Of a DNA stretch of 64,000 nucleotides, positions 10,307-20,200 are shown one piece after another. Below the pieces are notes generated by a model, which made no database searches, was not told the origin of the DNA, and worked only from the letters and a program-made list of their open reading frames with translations. The stretch lies in the NCBI GenBank assembly GCA_036785705.1, contig JAWUZG010000330.1:789501-853500 (forward strand), in the 5' to 3' direction. The position numbers and the translations under genes were made by a program. The first letter of the stretch is position 1, and every line of letters starts with the position of its first letter. The stretch is from Acanthornis magna. Taxonomy: Eukaryota > Chordata > Aves > Passeriformes > Acanthizidae.

Positions 10307-11605
10307 TTACGGCTGCTGGCCAGGGCCCTGTTTCACAGGGTGCTCCTTGCCCAGGCCCTCAGCCCTGGCAGACTGGGCTGCCTCTGGCAGAGCCTCTTTG
10401 CAGCCTGTTGGCTGCTGCCTCTTTTGCTCTCCTTTGTCTTGTGCAGCAACTAAGGCATTTAGAACACTCATTGACTTTCTGTGCCACACCTGGTTCCCTT
10501 CAAACAGGGCATCCAGGAATGCAGAGAAAGGGATGGTGTAGGAGTGGGCCTGGCCTGGTTCTGGGCCAGCTGCTACCAGCTCCCACACCAAAGAGGGCTC
10601 TTCCTGAGCTGCTGGGGTGACAATGGCTGTGCCATCTTCTCCTTCATGGCCTTCATCTAAGGGATATTTCTTGTCCTGAAAGCCTTCCGGTGTTGCACTT
10701 GCTATTGTTCCCTCATCTGTGGGGCAGCTGGGACTGTCCTTGGGACCAGTGTAGGAGTCATTGTTGTCCTCCAGGCCCAAGGAATTGATCAGGTAATGGA
10801 CAGGAGATGACCCAATGTCATCTGACCCTAGGCACAGCTCTGATTCTGTTTTGTCTTCCCATTCCTCGTCCTCAAAAAGCTCATCATCTAGGCAATCTTC
10901 CCGTTCCTTCTCCTCAAAAAGTTCAGTATCAAGGGCATCCTGCCATTCCTTCTCCTCAGAGAGCTCAGCATCCAGGGCATCCTCCCATTTCTCCTCCTCA
11001 GAGAGCTCAAAATCAAGGGCATCTTCCCACTCCTCTTCCTCACACAGCTCTGGACCAATGGCGCCTTCACACTCCTGCTCCTTGCTCAAGGCCATTGGCT
11101 CACTGGCTGCAGCTTGGGCTCCCAGCCACTCCAATGTCATTGTGTTGTCTATGGCGCCCTCAGTGAACCTCCTAGGTGTCACCTGTGGCTGCTGTGGTGC
11201 AGTGTAGCCAATCGTCCATGGGAGGCTTGTGGCCCTGCCCTGTCCTGTCGCAGGCCGTGCCATTCTGGCGTTGGCACTCACCTGCCCAGGTGTGTCACGG
11301 AGCCCCCCGGAGCGCCTCAGGGAGGAGCCCTGTCCTTGACTCTGTGGCTCTCTGCCCTGCAGGCCATCCTGCTGCTGTGGCAGGGTGGCTTCCCAGGAGC
11401 CGTGGGCCCGGAAGCTCCTGTGTGGCTCCTCTGAAGGTCTCCTCTTGAAGGACACAATGACCTCCTTCAAAACAGGCCCGTGACCCAAAGTGCTTTGGTG
11501 GCACTCAACACGCACTCTCAGTCCTGCCTGGTCCTGCTGTTCCCCTTGGTGCTGGTGGCCTGTCCCTGCACCTGCATCCCTGCTCAGGGAAGCTGATGCA
11601 AACAT
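10307..11605 (-). CDS. Unrecognised acidic-repeat protein, multicopy family, copy B
   Basis: The start chosen is ATG at 11,603-11,605. It is the first ATG downstream of the TATA-like box at 11,760 and has A at -3. The frame runs 432 codons to TAA at 10,307-10,309. From about residue 105 comes a stretch shared with copy A (SLPW, IGYTAPQQPQVTPRRFTEG). Then come five 14-residue acidic repeats of the form EE-x-EWEDALD-x-ELS at about residues 185-255, and a C-terminal part with SAFLDALFEGN and NALVAAQDK. No signal peptide or membrane segment is visible. The stop overlaps GTAAGA, a donor-like string, and copy A has TGA in GTGAGA at the same place, so this may be an exon end. The two nearest acceptors do not keep the downstream frame. 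I do not recognise the family. It could be a young passerine gene or a retained pseudogene. Confidence 0.5.
   Translation of the reverse strand: MFASASLSRDAGAGTGHQHQGEQQDQAGLRVRVECHQSTLGHGPVLKEVIVSFKRRPSEEPHRSFRAHGSWEATLPQQQDGLQGREPQSQGQGSSLRRSGGLRDTPGQVSANARMARPATGQGRATSLPWTIGYTAPQQPQVTPRRFTEGAIDNTMTLEWLGAQAAASEPMALSKEQECEGAIGPELCEEEEWEDALDFELSEEEKWEDALDAELSEEKEWQDALDTELFEEKEREDCLDDELFEDEEWEDKTESELCLGSDDIGSSPVHYLINSLGLEDNNDSYTGPKDSPSCPTDEGTIASATPEGFQDKKYPLDEGHEGEDGTAIVTPAAQEEPSLVWELVAAGPEPGQAHSYTIPFSAFLDALFEGNQVWHRKSMSVLNALVAAQDKGEQKRQQPTGCKEALPEAAQSARAEGLGKEHPVKQGPGQQP
10835..11050 (-). repeat. 42-bp coding minisatellite (five 14-residue acidic repeats)
   Basis: Five imperfect units of about 42 bp encode E/D-rich 14-residue repeats with a conserved Trp (WEDALD), lost to Arg in the fourth unit. 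Copy A keeps a shorter, frameshifted version at about 4,140-4,290, so unit number differs between copies. Confidence 0.8.
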
Positions 11606-11729
11606 GGTACTCGCCTGTGCCGGCTCTGCTGCCGGCCGCTCCTCCACCGTGGTTGTCTTCAGCGTCGTCTGCCGCAGACCTGGCGGTGTTGCCCTGGAGA
11701 GCTGCTGCCTCCTGAGAGAAGTGCTCTCC

Positions 11730-11767
11730 TAGGACTGGGAACACCAGGGCTCTCTGCTCCTTAAATA
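11730..11767 (-). promoter_or_regulatory. TATA-type promoter of copy B
   Basis: On the minus strand GTATTTAAGG places a TATA-like box at 11,760-11,767, so transcription would start near 11,730-11,737. A 5' UTR of about 130 bases without any ATG precedes the start at 11,605. Upstream, the words CACAATGGCCC, CACAGTGGCC and CACAATGGGCCAC recur at roughly 25-30-base intervals (11,775-11,850) and could be repeated regulatory sites. Confidence 0.45.
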
Positions 11768-11859
11768 CCCTCACTGTCACAATGGCCCCGTGTCACAGTG
11801 GCCTCTGTTTTGTAGGGCACTGCATCACAATGGGCCACTGTCATACAGGGCCACGCCCG

Positions 11860-12796
11860 AGCTGTGCCATTCTGCTGTCTAGTGTCTAAGTCTTCAGAAA
11901 GACAATGAAGATTTAAATGATACTTGAACAAGCTGAGATGAGGAACAGCTTTTTTATTTTCTGGATTTCAAAATTGTTGGCCCAGCAAGAAGGTCCCCAA
12001 TAAATAACCATCCAGAAATATAAGAAAGGGTAAGGAGGAAGGAGATGCTGTTATTTAATTATGTGTTTGTTCAACAAACACTCCTCATCTACAAGCAGGA
12101 ACTTAATAAGTATTATTTGGGAAGCAAGAAATCCTCAGGCAGAGTTTGAGATCATGACTGCCTAACAAGACAACTCTTCATCCACATGCTCCCAGCTCTG
12201 GACTTCACTTCTTGCTGTGCCTTTTCCAGCCAGTTCCAAGGTTTTTCTCTGATTGTCCCTGACATCCATTCATCCAAAGTCCTGCCACAATTCAGGCTGT
12301 CTTCTATATTTCTGTAAAGGCTGTTGTAGGCTGCACTATGCACTCTGACATACAGGACACTGACCTTTGAAGGACTTCTGTAACTATTCATCACTCCCTT
12401 CTGCAGAATTCTGTAATGACAGCTGACTTCAGTTCAATGAGCCAGCCTGAAGTGGATATGCCTCCAATTAACTGAAATCCTTTGCATTCCAGTTTCAAAA
12501 CTAAGGCAGTTTTCTTTAACACACTGAAGAAAGCACAAATTCTTCAGATCACAACACAGGGATTTCTTTTTCCCACTTGTCCTCGAGGATTTAAAAAGAA
12601 AGTCTAGGATCAAGGCATGCAGGCACTGCCATGACACATTACAGAGCCAGCTCAAAATATGGGGAAAGCCTTGGAGAGAAGAGGAGGGGCTCATTCTGGG
12701 CAGAAGCTAAACAAGTTATGTGGCTTGGTGCTTCAACAAAAGAAAATCTATAAAGCTCCTCCTCATTTGACTGAAAACTGTGTTGGCCTTTGTTAT
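11860..12796. other. Intergenic DNA with no convincing gene
   Basis: A minus-strand frame at 12,152-12,394 (80 codons, containing TLDEWMSGTIREKPWNWLEK) and one at 12,434-12,694 are open but short and unrecognised, and lack start context. I see no repeat family. Confidence 0.5.
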
Positions 12797-13804
12797 AAAT
12801 AAAAATAAAGTGATTTTTTGCATGTTGGAGTTAATAATTACTGTTGTATTGTTATACCTGTTGAATAAAGTTGAAAGTTTGGATTTTTGATAAAGTTTTA
12901 GATTGAAAAGTTAAAAAGAGACTGTTTTAAAGATGTTTTAAGAGTGTAATGTTTCTGGGTAAAAGCATTGGGATATTAAAGTTATTTGGAGCAAAATAAA
13001 AGGGATTGAAGGTACTTTAGATGGAAAAGCAGTTGAACCCATGTAACCCTGAGTTCAGAAGTTATGTACTTTTTTAAAAAAATCCTTTATCTTTGTAATT
13101 TTATTTATGTAAAACTCAGTTTTTATGTTGTATTGTAAATCTGTAAGCCCATCACCCATCCCAATATTAAAGGCACCCTGCAGCACCCGAGCTAAAAATA
13201 GAAGGTTTGCACCTCTCCGCCCACATCAAGTGGAATACTAATGAGGCCCTTTCCCGCCTTTGCAAATTACCCCTAGACAACGATCCATCTATTGGTGGGG
13301 AAGGCCACCTCATTAATTAGTATTCCCAATCACCAGCGAGCGAGAGGGCGGAGAGGCTAATTCGGACCAGCCCATCAAAAACTTTATAAATTTGGCCCTC
13401 TTCAGGAGCTGAAAGGCTTTTTTTCCAGGTGCCTTTACCTCCAACAGCTACAGACTCTGGTCTGTGCAGGGTGCCTGGTGTCTCTGTCTCTCTGACTAGC
13501 AGGGAGTCAGAGACTGGGTCGGGTGCTGGGCCTCTTGCCCATTTTTATGGGCTATACTTAAAATTTTTTTTTTTTGGACTTAAGATTAGCTTAAGTTCGC
13601 CACCCGGCCTGAGGGATCTCCTTGCCCTTGACCACCAACCGGTGGCCAGGAGAGTCTTATTGCCGTCCTGGGACCTTCCTTTTTTGTGCTTTTTTTCTTT
13701 CTTTTTCCTTTCATTTCTCCCTCGGGAGATCCTGGACCTCGTGGGTCCAGCAATAAACACCTTTTGCTCTAACCCACGAGTATGAAATTGTCTTTTTTTA
13801 TGAC
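12797..13804 (+). mobile_element. LTR plus adjoining internal sequence, right copy of the inverted pair
   Basis: Plus-orientation counterpart of 2,935-3,953. TATA-like CTTTATAAATTT at about 13,383 and polyadenylation signal AATAAACACC at about 13,752 lie inside, and the 3' end reads TTTTTTTATGACA at about 13,804. The first ~90 bp has A at about a dozen positions where the left copy, read in the same sense, has G. The rest of the ~1 kb shows few changes. No readable protein remains. Confidence 0.7.
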
Positions 13805-13966
13805 AGCCTTAGCTGTATTTTCAGCTCTCAGTCCATGTGCTAGCCTCAGATGAATGAGGTGCTCAGGGGGATCCTCTTTAAGCTCAGGGAAAAAGGCAGG
13901 GCATGATAGCATGGCTGTCAGGAAAAGAAATCCCTCCTTTTATCTCAAAACAAAAGGGACCAAAAT

Positions 13967-14464
13967 GTGACCTTCATTTCAGATGAAAGGTTTTGTATAA
14001 CTTACATCTGTATTGTGTTATCCGATATATGTTTTGTACCACTCCACTAAGTCAGATTTCCTGTATAACATCAACTATCTCTGTGACAGTTGAGTGGATC
14101 AGTGGTGTAAAACATTCTCATTGAGTTCATTAAATGAGCATAAATATCTCCGTAATTAGCCAGCCCAGCATAGGAGGAGTGAATATGAGACTCAGCTGAA
14201 TGCAGAGCATGAAATCCAGAAGACTAGAAAGGAATTTCAAAGAGAGCAATGGGCTCCAGCTGGCTTCAGCCATTCTTTCAGCTGGCGTGCCTTCCCAGAG
14301 ACTGAAGTCACTCAGGGTTGTGATGGTGAGTAGCTGACAGGGAACGGTAATGGGAGTCACACTGGTATGGTATCTCACCTGTGCCTTGCCATTGCTATCT
14401 TTTGCTAACAGTATTGTATATTTTTACGGTGGTTTTTGTATCACTCTGTAAAATCAGAAATCCC
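13967..14464 (+). repeat. Dispersed block, direct copy of 4,518-5,011
   Basis: About 495-bp direct repeat of the left block. Here it lies 160 bp beyond the LTR element and is joined at AAATCCC directly to an inverted CpG-rich block. Confidence 0.7.
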
Positions 14465-14467
14465 CCG

Positions 14468-14847
14468 AAACAGCCTGCCGTGGCCACGGGCACGCTCGGG
14501 GAGCAGCTGCGGCTGGCAGGCTCGGGGCGCGGCTCTTGGCAGCGGCAGCGGCGGCTGCTCCGCCGGGGAAACAGCAGAGCACGAGGCTGTGGCGGCCACG
14601 GAGCTGCCTCGGGGAAACGGCAAAGCAGTGCAGGACAGGGGCGGACAGGGAACACAGCCCGGGAAGAAGCAGCACCGCCCGCCGGGAGGAAAAGGCGAGC
14701 GAGGGAAGGAGGGAGCGAGGGAGGGAGGGGAGCCAAGCTGAGCCTGCAGGCGAAAGCTGCTCCCTCACAGAGCCCGAGAAAATGGCGGCGGCTGTGTGGA
14801 GCTCAGTGCTGCTCTGCGCTCAGGCTCCTCCCTAGCTCGATTTCCCG
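14468..14847. repeat. CpG-rich block, inverted copy of 5,789-6,151
   Basis: Near-identical reverse complement of the left CpG-rich block. It differs by a few substitutions and a ~15-bp CTCCCTCCTT-type gain. The first-exon-like start (MAAAVWSSVLL) lies here on the plus strand at 14,782. Sequence identity stops at CGATTTCCCG on the right, where AT-rich DNA resumes. High identity despite CpG content indicates a recent duplication or gene conversion. Confidence 0.75.
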
Positions 14848-16399
14848 CGCGTTTCATGAAGGCCACACAAAGCCATACCCTACATGCAAATAATAATGTG
14901 CCCCATGCCACGCCCTGTCAAGGTTTGTCACCTCTATTGGGTACACAGTTTCAAATCCTGCTGCTATGCAAGAAAAATGTAACTTTGCCAAGCCCTTGCA
15001 GTTCTCAGTTTTCAGCTAGATGCCTTGTGTTCTCAAGCCTCCCTTGCTATCCTCTTTAATAGGAAAAAACCCTTCACACCCAGGCAGAAGATGGGGCCCT
15101 ACTGTGGATGATTTCTAAAAGAAATTGTCTTATCTGATGCTGTCAGCTATGCAAAAGTCCTCAAGGGAGACTTACTTAAGGCTCTGTTAACAACCTCTCC
15201 CTCCCGTAAATCACGGTCGATTTTGTTGGCTGTTCCTGACCCTCAGATTGCCTCTGCATTGATCAGATCCCGAAACAGAGCTCCTTAAGAGTAGAGAACA
15301 CAATTTTTATTCTAATTGAGTGAAAGGGACAGACTGTGCCACAAGGATACATGACATTAATGACAACAGCAGAAGAAATGATAAGGCCCTTTGTAAAGTT
15401 CTATACCTTGGCCTGCATAGTCCTCTGGAGAAGAAAAAGATCCTAAAATCATGTCCCATGACAGGGTCTGGGAAGGTGTCCCAGCTGAAGATCCCAAACC
15501 CTCAGAAAGGTGCAGGCACATGTGCTCCCTGCCCTTACTTATTGTGTGGAAGTGTCTGATCATTAGTCTTGGAAAAGGAGGCAAGCCAGTCTTGGCATAG
15601 GCACTGATGGATGAAGAAGAATGATCTAGCCAGATCTGAACTCCATTTCTCACTCAGTTTCTTGCAGACTATCAAGAAGGTGGTCATCTGCTGGCCTCCT
15701 CAGTTCCACAACTCTGCTTTTTGCTTTCCAGCTGTGAAAAATCCACAGATTACATCACAGCCCTTCATAAGATCAGCATTTGTACAGCGTGCTGCCCAAG
15801 GTGCATCTGGCAGGCCCTGGGGAATGGCAGAAGGCCTGCTGGGATGATTGTAGAGCCATGCCAGGAGAAGCGTGCCAAAGCAGCACAACCTTATCTATTC
15901 TAGTAATTGAGAGCATTTTAACTGCCAGATCGTACCGGGGGGACATTGGGGAGGGCTTTGGATGGCACAGGCCAAATTCACGCCAAGAAGCACTCTGATT
16001 CTGTATTAGTCCAGATGAACATGGGCCAGTGCCAGGAAACATTAATGGTGCATTCAGAGCCACTTGCACAGACACGACACACAAATAACTTCAGCCTACA
16101 CCCATCCATCTTGTCTCATCACCTCGTTTAAACTCAGTCTTCATGTTCCAGATTTGCTTTCCAGGCTCTTATTTCTTTGGTTCATTACACACAAAGATCC
16201 CAGAGTTTTTACTGATAACATTTATCTAATTACACTACTTACCCAAAACTTCTCTTCTTCATGACTTTTGTACATTGATTTCTGCTGGTAGAAGCTCTGA
16301 TTTCGCAAGTCTTACACTGATCTAAGAACGTACCTAACATTTATATTTTTTTCTCCCAGTGTAGGAGCAGATTTTGAAAAAATAACTATATCTTTCTGT
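14848..16399. other. Intergenic DNA with no recognised feature
   Basis: Several short frames exist on both strands (up to about 100 codons), but none shows family resemblance, splice structure or codon bias. No known repeat recognised. Confidence 0.5.
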
Positions 16400-17288
16400 T
16401 CATTGTTTTTTTAAAAGGGAAGAAGTCAAAGGTGCAGATGGAAGGACGAGGTAGTTGATGTCTCACATGCGACTGACAGCAGGGCGCAACCAAGGACACT
16501 CTACCCTCCAGAGACATTCTGCAATCGGATGGTGAAAGGTCTCCACAAATGGACTGCAGTGGAACTCTGGACTGGGCCAACAGGGCCCTGCCAGCAGGCA
16601 GACTTTGGGAGGAGCCGGGGGCATAAAAAGTAACTTCATCACAAGTGCTGAAGCTTTTTGGCTTTGGTTTTTGAGACTTGTCTTTTGTGGTTTGGAGCTG
16701 GGCTCGTTTGCTTGGAGCCTGGGAGCTGGGGCTTTTTGGCTTTTGGGGCTTTTTTGAGTCTTGTCTTTTGGGGCTTTTTGAGCTGGGGCTTTTGAGTCGG
16801 AGCTTTTGGATCTTGTGTTTTTGCTTTGGCTCAGACCTGCTGAGGTCTGCTCCTCGCCCTGGCCCTTGCCTGGTTTTTGGCCTGACCCCAGCCTGCCTTT
16901 TGGCCCTTCTGCCCTCGCTGGCTCTCACTCGCCCCGGCTCACGTGTCCGCCTTCCCTCTCGCTGAGCACCTGGTGGGACACGGGCTGACCTCCTGCATCT
17001 CCTGCCCGATCCCTGCTCCCCGCGTTTCCCAGCGCCCGTGGCCGCAGGAGCTGTGCGTGCGGAGCCTCTCCGGAGCCGCACGGGCTCCCGGCAGGCAGCG
17101 CACAGAGCGCCGCACCTGCGGCCATGGCGCTGCGCAGCCCTTGGGGGTAACGCCCGCTTTTTCTCTCTGTCTCCCCCTCCTGTTTCATTTTCCTTCCTCC
17201 TTTTCTGTCTTTCCAAGTCCTCTTTAGGAGGGCAATTACTTCTGTAATCTTTTGTTTGTTCTTTTCCAATAAACGGTTGTCAGATACA
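16400..17288 (+). mobile_element. Probable LTR with repetitive GCTTTT-rich region
   Basis: The segment has TATA-like GCATAAAAAG at 16,620, a long G/T-rich imperfect tandem repeat at about 16,645-16,815 (words GGGGCTTTTTG, GAGTCTTGTCTTTTG), a CpG-rich middle, and AATAAA at 17,269 just before GGTTGTCAGATACA. The end matches that at about 6,975-6,995. The minus strand is open for 276 codons and reads as a Lys/Ser/Pro-rich protein, but this is best explained as antisense of a G/T-rich LTR. The 5' boundary is uncertain. Confidence 0.5.
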
Positions 17289-20200
17289 ATGTTGTCTCAG
17301 TTTACTTAATTTCATGCTAGACCATCTGTTGTTAAAAGAACTCCTCGAGGCTCCCCGCTGTGGAATGCAACAAGTCAGTACTCCTAAATAACTTTTTGGG
17401 GTTTTTTTCCTCCTAAAAAAACTTCAAGGAAATCAGTACAGTCTGTTTGGACACTGATTTATATACCACTAAGGTCAACAAAGTTGGTAAACCTGGTTTT
17501 TTAGAGGAAAGAATTTCAACCCTATTCCCATGAATGGTCCCTGAATCCAGGCTGTGTTTCTATCTACAACTAATTTATTTAAAGAAACAACAAAACACAT
17601 TGAAAATCTTAGTGCCTCTATGTTAGTTAACTCTATAGATTCATATAGCAACACAGAGGTTACCAAAAAGTTCAAAATGAATAGTGACATAGCTCTAAAA
17701 CTGTAAAATAAAAACTGGACCTTCAAGATTAATGACTGTGAATAGATCAATGGTAGATTAAAATACTAGAGGTCTTATTCTAGGTGGCAGAAGAAATGTT
17801 TTACTGCCACTTGAATGTATTACGCTGTTTCCTTTTGTATGCACTCATTAGATTTGAGATCTTTTTCTTAGTCAAAAAGAGCCATTTAATTCACTTTTTA
17901 AAGTGCTGAAAATGCATATATAGCTGATAGAACATAATTAGGCCTTTATTCCCCCCTCAAACGATTATACTTTCCAGAGTAAATACACATTTTCAAAATA
18001 GGATCTAAATCCTTATTTACCTGGTTGACCACCAGTTAGTGTCCAATCAGTTCAAAGTTTTTGTTCTTCTTTTTCAAGTGATCATTAGTACCATGCTTTC
18101 CAAATGAAAGAAAACTCAAAATTAAGAAACCATGCCTACAGTACACAAGGCAGAAAAATATCGGCCTGTTATAAACAGGGTTTGGGTTGGGTTTTTTTCA
18201 GTCCTTAGGCTGAACTGTAATGTAAGAATGTCACTCCTATGTCATACAATTACACTTTTTCCTATTTTGAACTTCTTCACATTCAGAGTTATATACAGGG
18301 TTCCCATGTTATGTTTTATATAGCTAGCTAAGCAGCCTAGAATTTTTAGTGCTATTTGATGGAATTCTGCCATCACCCTCAGATCCTCCTCTCATTTAAT
18401 CTTTGCACCACAATCATAGAGTCGTGTTTTCTCTTTCCTTGTTCTTATCCACAGTTCTGTCTAACTGTTTTTTCCTTTAAGCTACACAAACTTCCTATTT
18501 GCACGCATAAGGATGGGAACCTGTAGTGTCATCTGTGACTTTACTGACTTTTTGCACGTGGCATGCAATATCTACTACCATATTTTGCTATTTGTTTCCA
18601 GATACAAATGGTGTAGAAAGGCAAACATTTAGAAATATGTCTTATCATCAGTGGAAAAATATTCCCAGGGAAAAATCTTTCCGTTTCAAGTTAAGCGTGA
18701 AAGCCCGACTGGTGATTCTTCTTCTAACGTAGTTAGCAGGCATGTGTCAAAAAGCTCAGGAGCTCATGGTTTTGCAGTAACTGCAGTTGTCTGCTATAGT
18801 ACTTTCTCCTCTTTTTTAACACAAACCAGCTTGAAATGTCCCAGAATCATTTGCAGTAACATAATGAAAAGCACAGCAAATTGCAAAAATACAGAAGGAG
18901 CTACAACACGTTCCTGTCCGTAAATTTCAGGAATTGCTGGTAACAGTTAAAAGCATTCTCAAAATCCATGCAACTTCTCACTTGATCTTGCACCTCTGAG
19001 TATTTCCTCAGCTCTTGGACCATTGTCTTCAGGGTCACCAGTCAGTTTTCCTCTTCTACCCTGGCTGAAATTATTCACAATTTCTAAATTTTTTCTGAGC
19101 AAAAAGTTTGTTATACTGATGAGCTAACAAGGCCCATTATAGAAGGTTTTCATAAACACGCAAGCCTCTTACAGGCCCAGCATTCATAACTATTACTTTC
19201 ATACATAGTAGCACAAAGTAGAACTCTGAAGAGGCACCTGAAAGTGGAACTTAATTTCTCAGAGGCCTGGAATTAATATTAAGCCCCTCCTTCCCCACTA
19301 AACATAAAGAATTGATCATTCCAATTAAAACAAAGGTACCCATCTATTAAAAAAAACTATTAAAACATATCCATTCTTTTTCTGTCTAGGGAAATTGCAA
19401 GTTAACAAGAACTATAGTCTCTTTAATCATCAGGGTTTGTAATTCCATAGAACTGGAATATTTTACACTAAGTTTTAGTTGTACTTACCTTTCATCACAT
19501 GGTAGTAGCACTTCAAACTTTGTTAGTTATTGTACTAGTTTACATGTGTGAATGAAGAAGTTTATAAACATTGTGGTGTCTCTTTCAGAATATTTCTCTC
19601 TAGGCACATTCTACTCCAAGCTCTCAGTTCTGTCCTTGCTATGATGTCTGTTACCTCGGTCTTCACTTGGTCTAAAAGGGAAAAAATCTTCTAAGATGTA
19701 CCACTGTCTTTAAATAAGATGGAAGAGAAATGTGTGTCCCCATTCATAGAAATGTGAGAAATCAAAACTCTCCATAAAGAAGATAGCAGAAGTGAGCTTC
19801 AGTTTTCGTTGACTGACTGACATGAAGATATAAAAGCACATTGCATAAAAACATGGAAGTTGCCTAAAATGAGTTGTCTTATTACACCACTACAACCTTC
19901 AATGTTCCTTTTGTAGTCTGCATATTGGCAACTCTTCAGAAAAACAAAATAGAGCTCACAATGCTCCTGGTGCAGTTTACAAGGAGAGGTGGAAGAAAGA
20001 CAGAGGCACTTTTATCTTCCCCTTTCTTTTCCAAGGTCGTTTTTAGCAACTAAGATGCATATTCCACTCTAACAGTACTGTAGTTCTCCTCATCTATGCT
20101 TCAGTCTCTTTTCTAAAGATCTTACTCCTTTACATAGTATTTGTAATCCTCTCAAATAATTAATCTTTCAATGAATTTTAAAATAAGGACCATATTTTGG

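Noticed and set aside
10219..10311. A ~90-base intron between the two reading frames of copy B
   Set aside because: Donor GTAAGA and acceptor CCCCTACAG look good, but joining them puts the downstream repeat region out of frame.
16386..17216. 276-codon minus-strand frame rich in Lys, Ser, Pro and Arg
   Set aside because: It is antisense to a G/T-rich repeat and CpG-rich region lying between a TATA box and AATAAA of a probable LTR. No splice sites or family features.
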